DNA of 64,000 nt, from assembly GCA_013399895.1 (NCBI GenBank), contig VXBA01004199.1, positions 281,347-345,346 of the forward strand, read 5' to 3'. The position numbers and the translations under genes were made by a program. Below are positions 63,469 through 64,000 of the stretch, piece by piece (position 1 is the first letter of the stretch; each line of letters begins with the position of its first letter). Under the pieces are notes generated by a model. It had not been told where the DNA came from and ran no database searches. It worked only from the letters and a program-made list of their open reading frames with translations. The DNA is from Serilophus lunatus (lineage: Eukaryota; Chordata; Aves; Passeriformes; Eurylaimidae).

Positions 63469-63566
63469 GCCCTGATTCAGCAAAGCAATTAAACATATGG
63501 TTAAATATAAGTATCAAAGGAATCCCCAAACTTTCTTGTGCCATTCATGTGCTCAGTATTCACTAG
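63469..63566. mobile_element. Palindromic MITE-like relic, second family
   Basis: GCCCTGATTCAGCAAAGCAA at the left end, then a text that follows (with many changes) another palindromic repeat common in sauropsid genomes. Its arms read about CCTGATTCAGCAAAGCACTT and its complement. The left arm and centre are present, and the right arm fades after 'cattcatgtgctcagtatt'. Confidence 0.6.
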
Positions 63567-64000
63567 ACCCATAAGGAATTTACTTGTAGTGGGTCATACA
63601 CACCAAATATAATGACCCTATATATACATGCTGTCTTGCTTACAACAACTGGTTAAGATGTTAGATGCTTCATTAGCTCTGCATTAGCAATTTCAATTTT
63701 CACTGCCTCTTTGATTTGTGAAGAATGAATGTGTGTGCACAGATGAACTCAAGACCTGAAAAAACTACAAAGATAAAAAAAATAAAGGGACATTGTGGGT
63801 TCAGGACAGCTATAATAAACTTGAGCTTCATCAGCATTTCTAAATTTTTTAACCAAGAAATATTGATTCATGTTTATTATACTTTATGGCACTTTACAAC
63901 AATTTATAACCCTTACATTAAGGAATACATGGGCTGGGATAAAAGCCAATGTGGGTATGAAAAAGATGAAGTGCTGTCAGGAATAGCAACTTCCAAGATC
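63567..64000. other. Unique noncoding DNA
   Basis: Nothing recognised up to the window edge. Confidence 0.5.

Noticed and set aside
1..64000. CRISPR arrays, operons, ribosome-binding sites and bacterial origins
   Set aside because: The window is vertebrate nuclear DNA. No spaced direct repeats or prokaryotic gene layout are present.

Overview
The window looks like nuclear DNA from a bird, probably a neoavian and perhaps a songbird. Two CR1 LINE 3' ends finish in the typical bird tail (…ATTCTRTGATTCTA…). There is one long LTR of a kind I associate with passerine and related genomes. Several short palindromic relics of a type common in sauropsid genomes are also present. The bulk is AT-rich and CpG-poor, and almost everything else is unique noncoding sequence. 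I found no convincing intact protein-coding gene, functional tRNA gene, rRNA gene or CRISPR array. The window reads as a gene desert or the inside of a very long intron. Most open frames are short, unrelated to each other and about as long as chance allows.

Layout. 1-3.7 kb: unique DNA. 3.7-4.2 kb: the one clear CpG-rich island, with a TATAAAAGG box, an AP-1 consensus just upstream and a GGGGCT hexamer array. This is the best candidate for a promoter or first exon. 4.47-4.94 kb: a truncated CR1 in + orientation with an internal deletion. 5-13 kb: unique DNA. 13.16-13.27 kb: two long poly-T runs. 17.1-18.16 kb: an LTR in minus orientation. Outside its sense 3' end lies about 56 nt of tRNA-Glu sequence ending in CCA, followed by a second copy of the last 17 nt of the LTR. 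18-43 kb: unique DNA with two palindromic MITE-like relics (23.7 and 36.2 kb), a third possible one (40.4 kb), a possible ancient CR1/L3-type relic (29.1 kb) and an AATAAA plus poly-A signature (36.7 kb). 43.66-43.79 kb: a short CR1 3' end. 44-64 kb: unique DNA with further palindromic relics (49.6, 60.7 and 63.5 kb), a weak CR1 tail (52.8 kb), a doubtful coding-like remnant (53.0-53.35 kb) and a CCTG/CCTT microsatellite (57.6 kb). A small GC-rich patch at 62.7-62.93 kb pairs a good Kozak ATG with a consensus splice donor.

No set of genes works together here. The two items most worth follow-up are the CpG-island promoter candidate (3.73-4.22 kb) and the LTR with an unusually long tRNA-Glu copy (17.13-17.22 kb). 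I saw no evidence for an undescribed multi-gene system. All family assignments come from recognition by eye, without database search.
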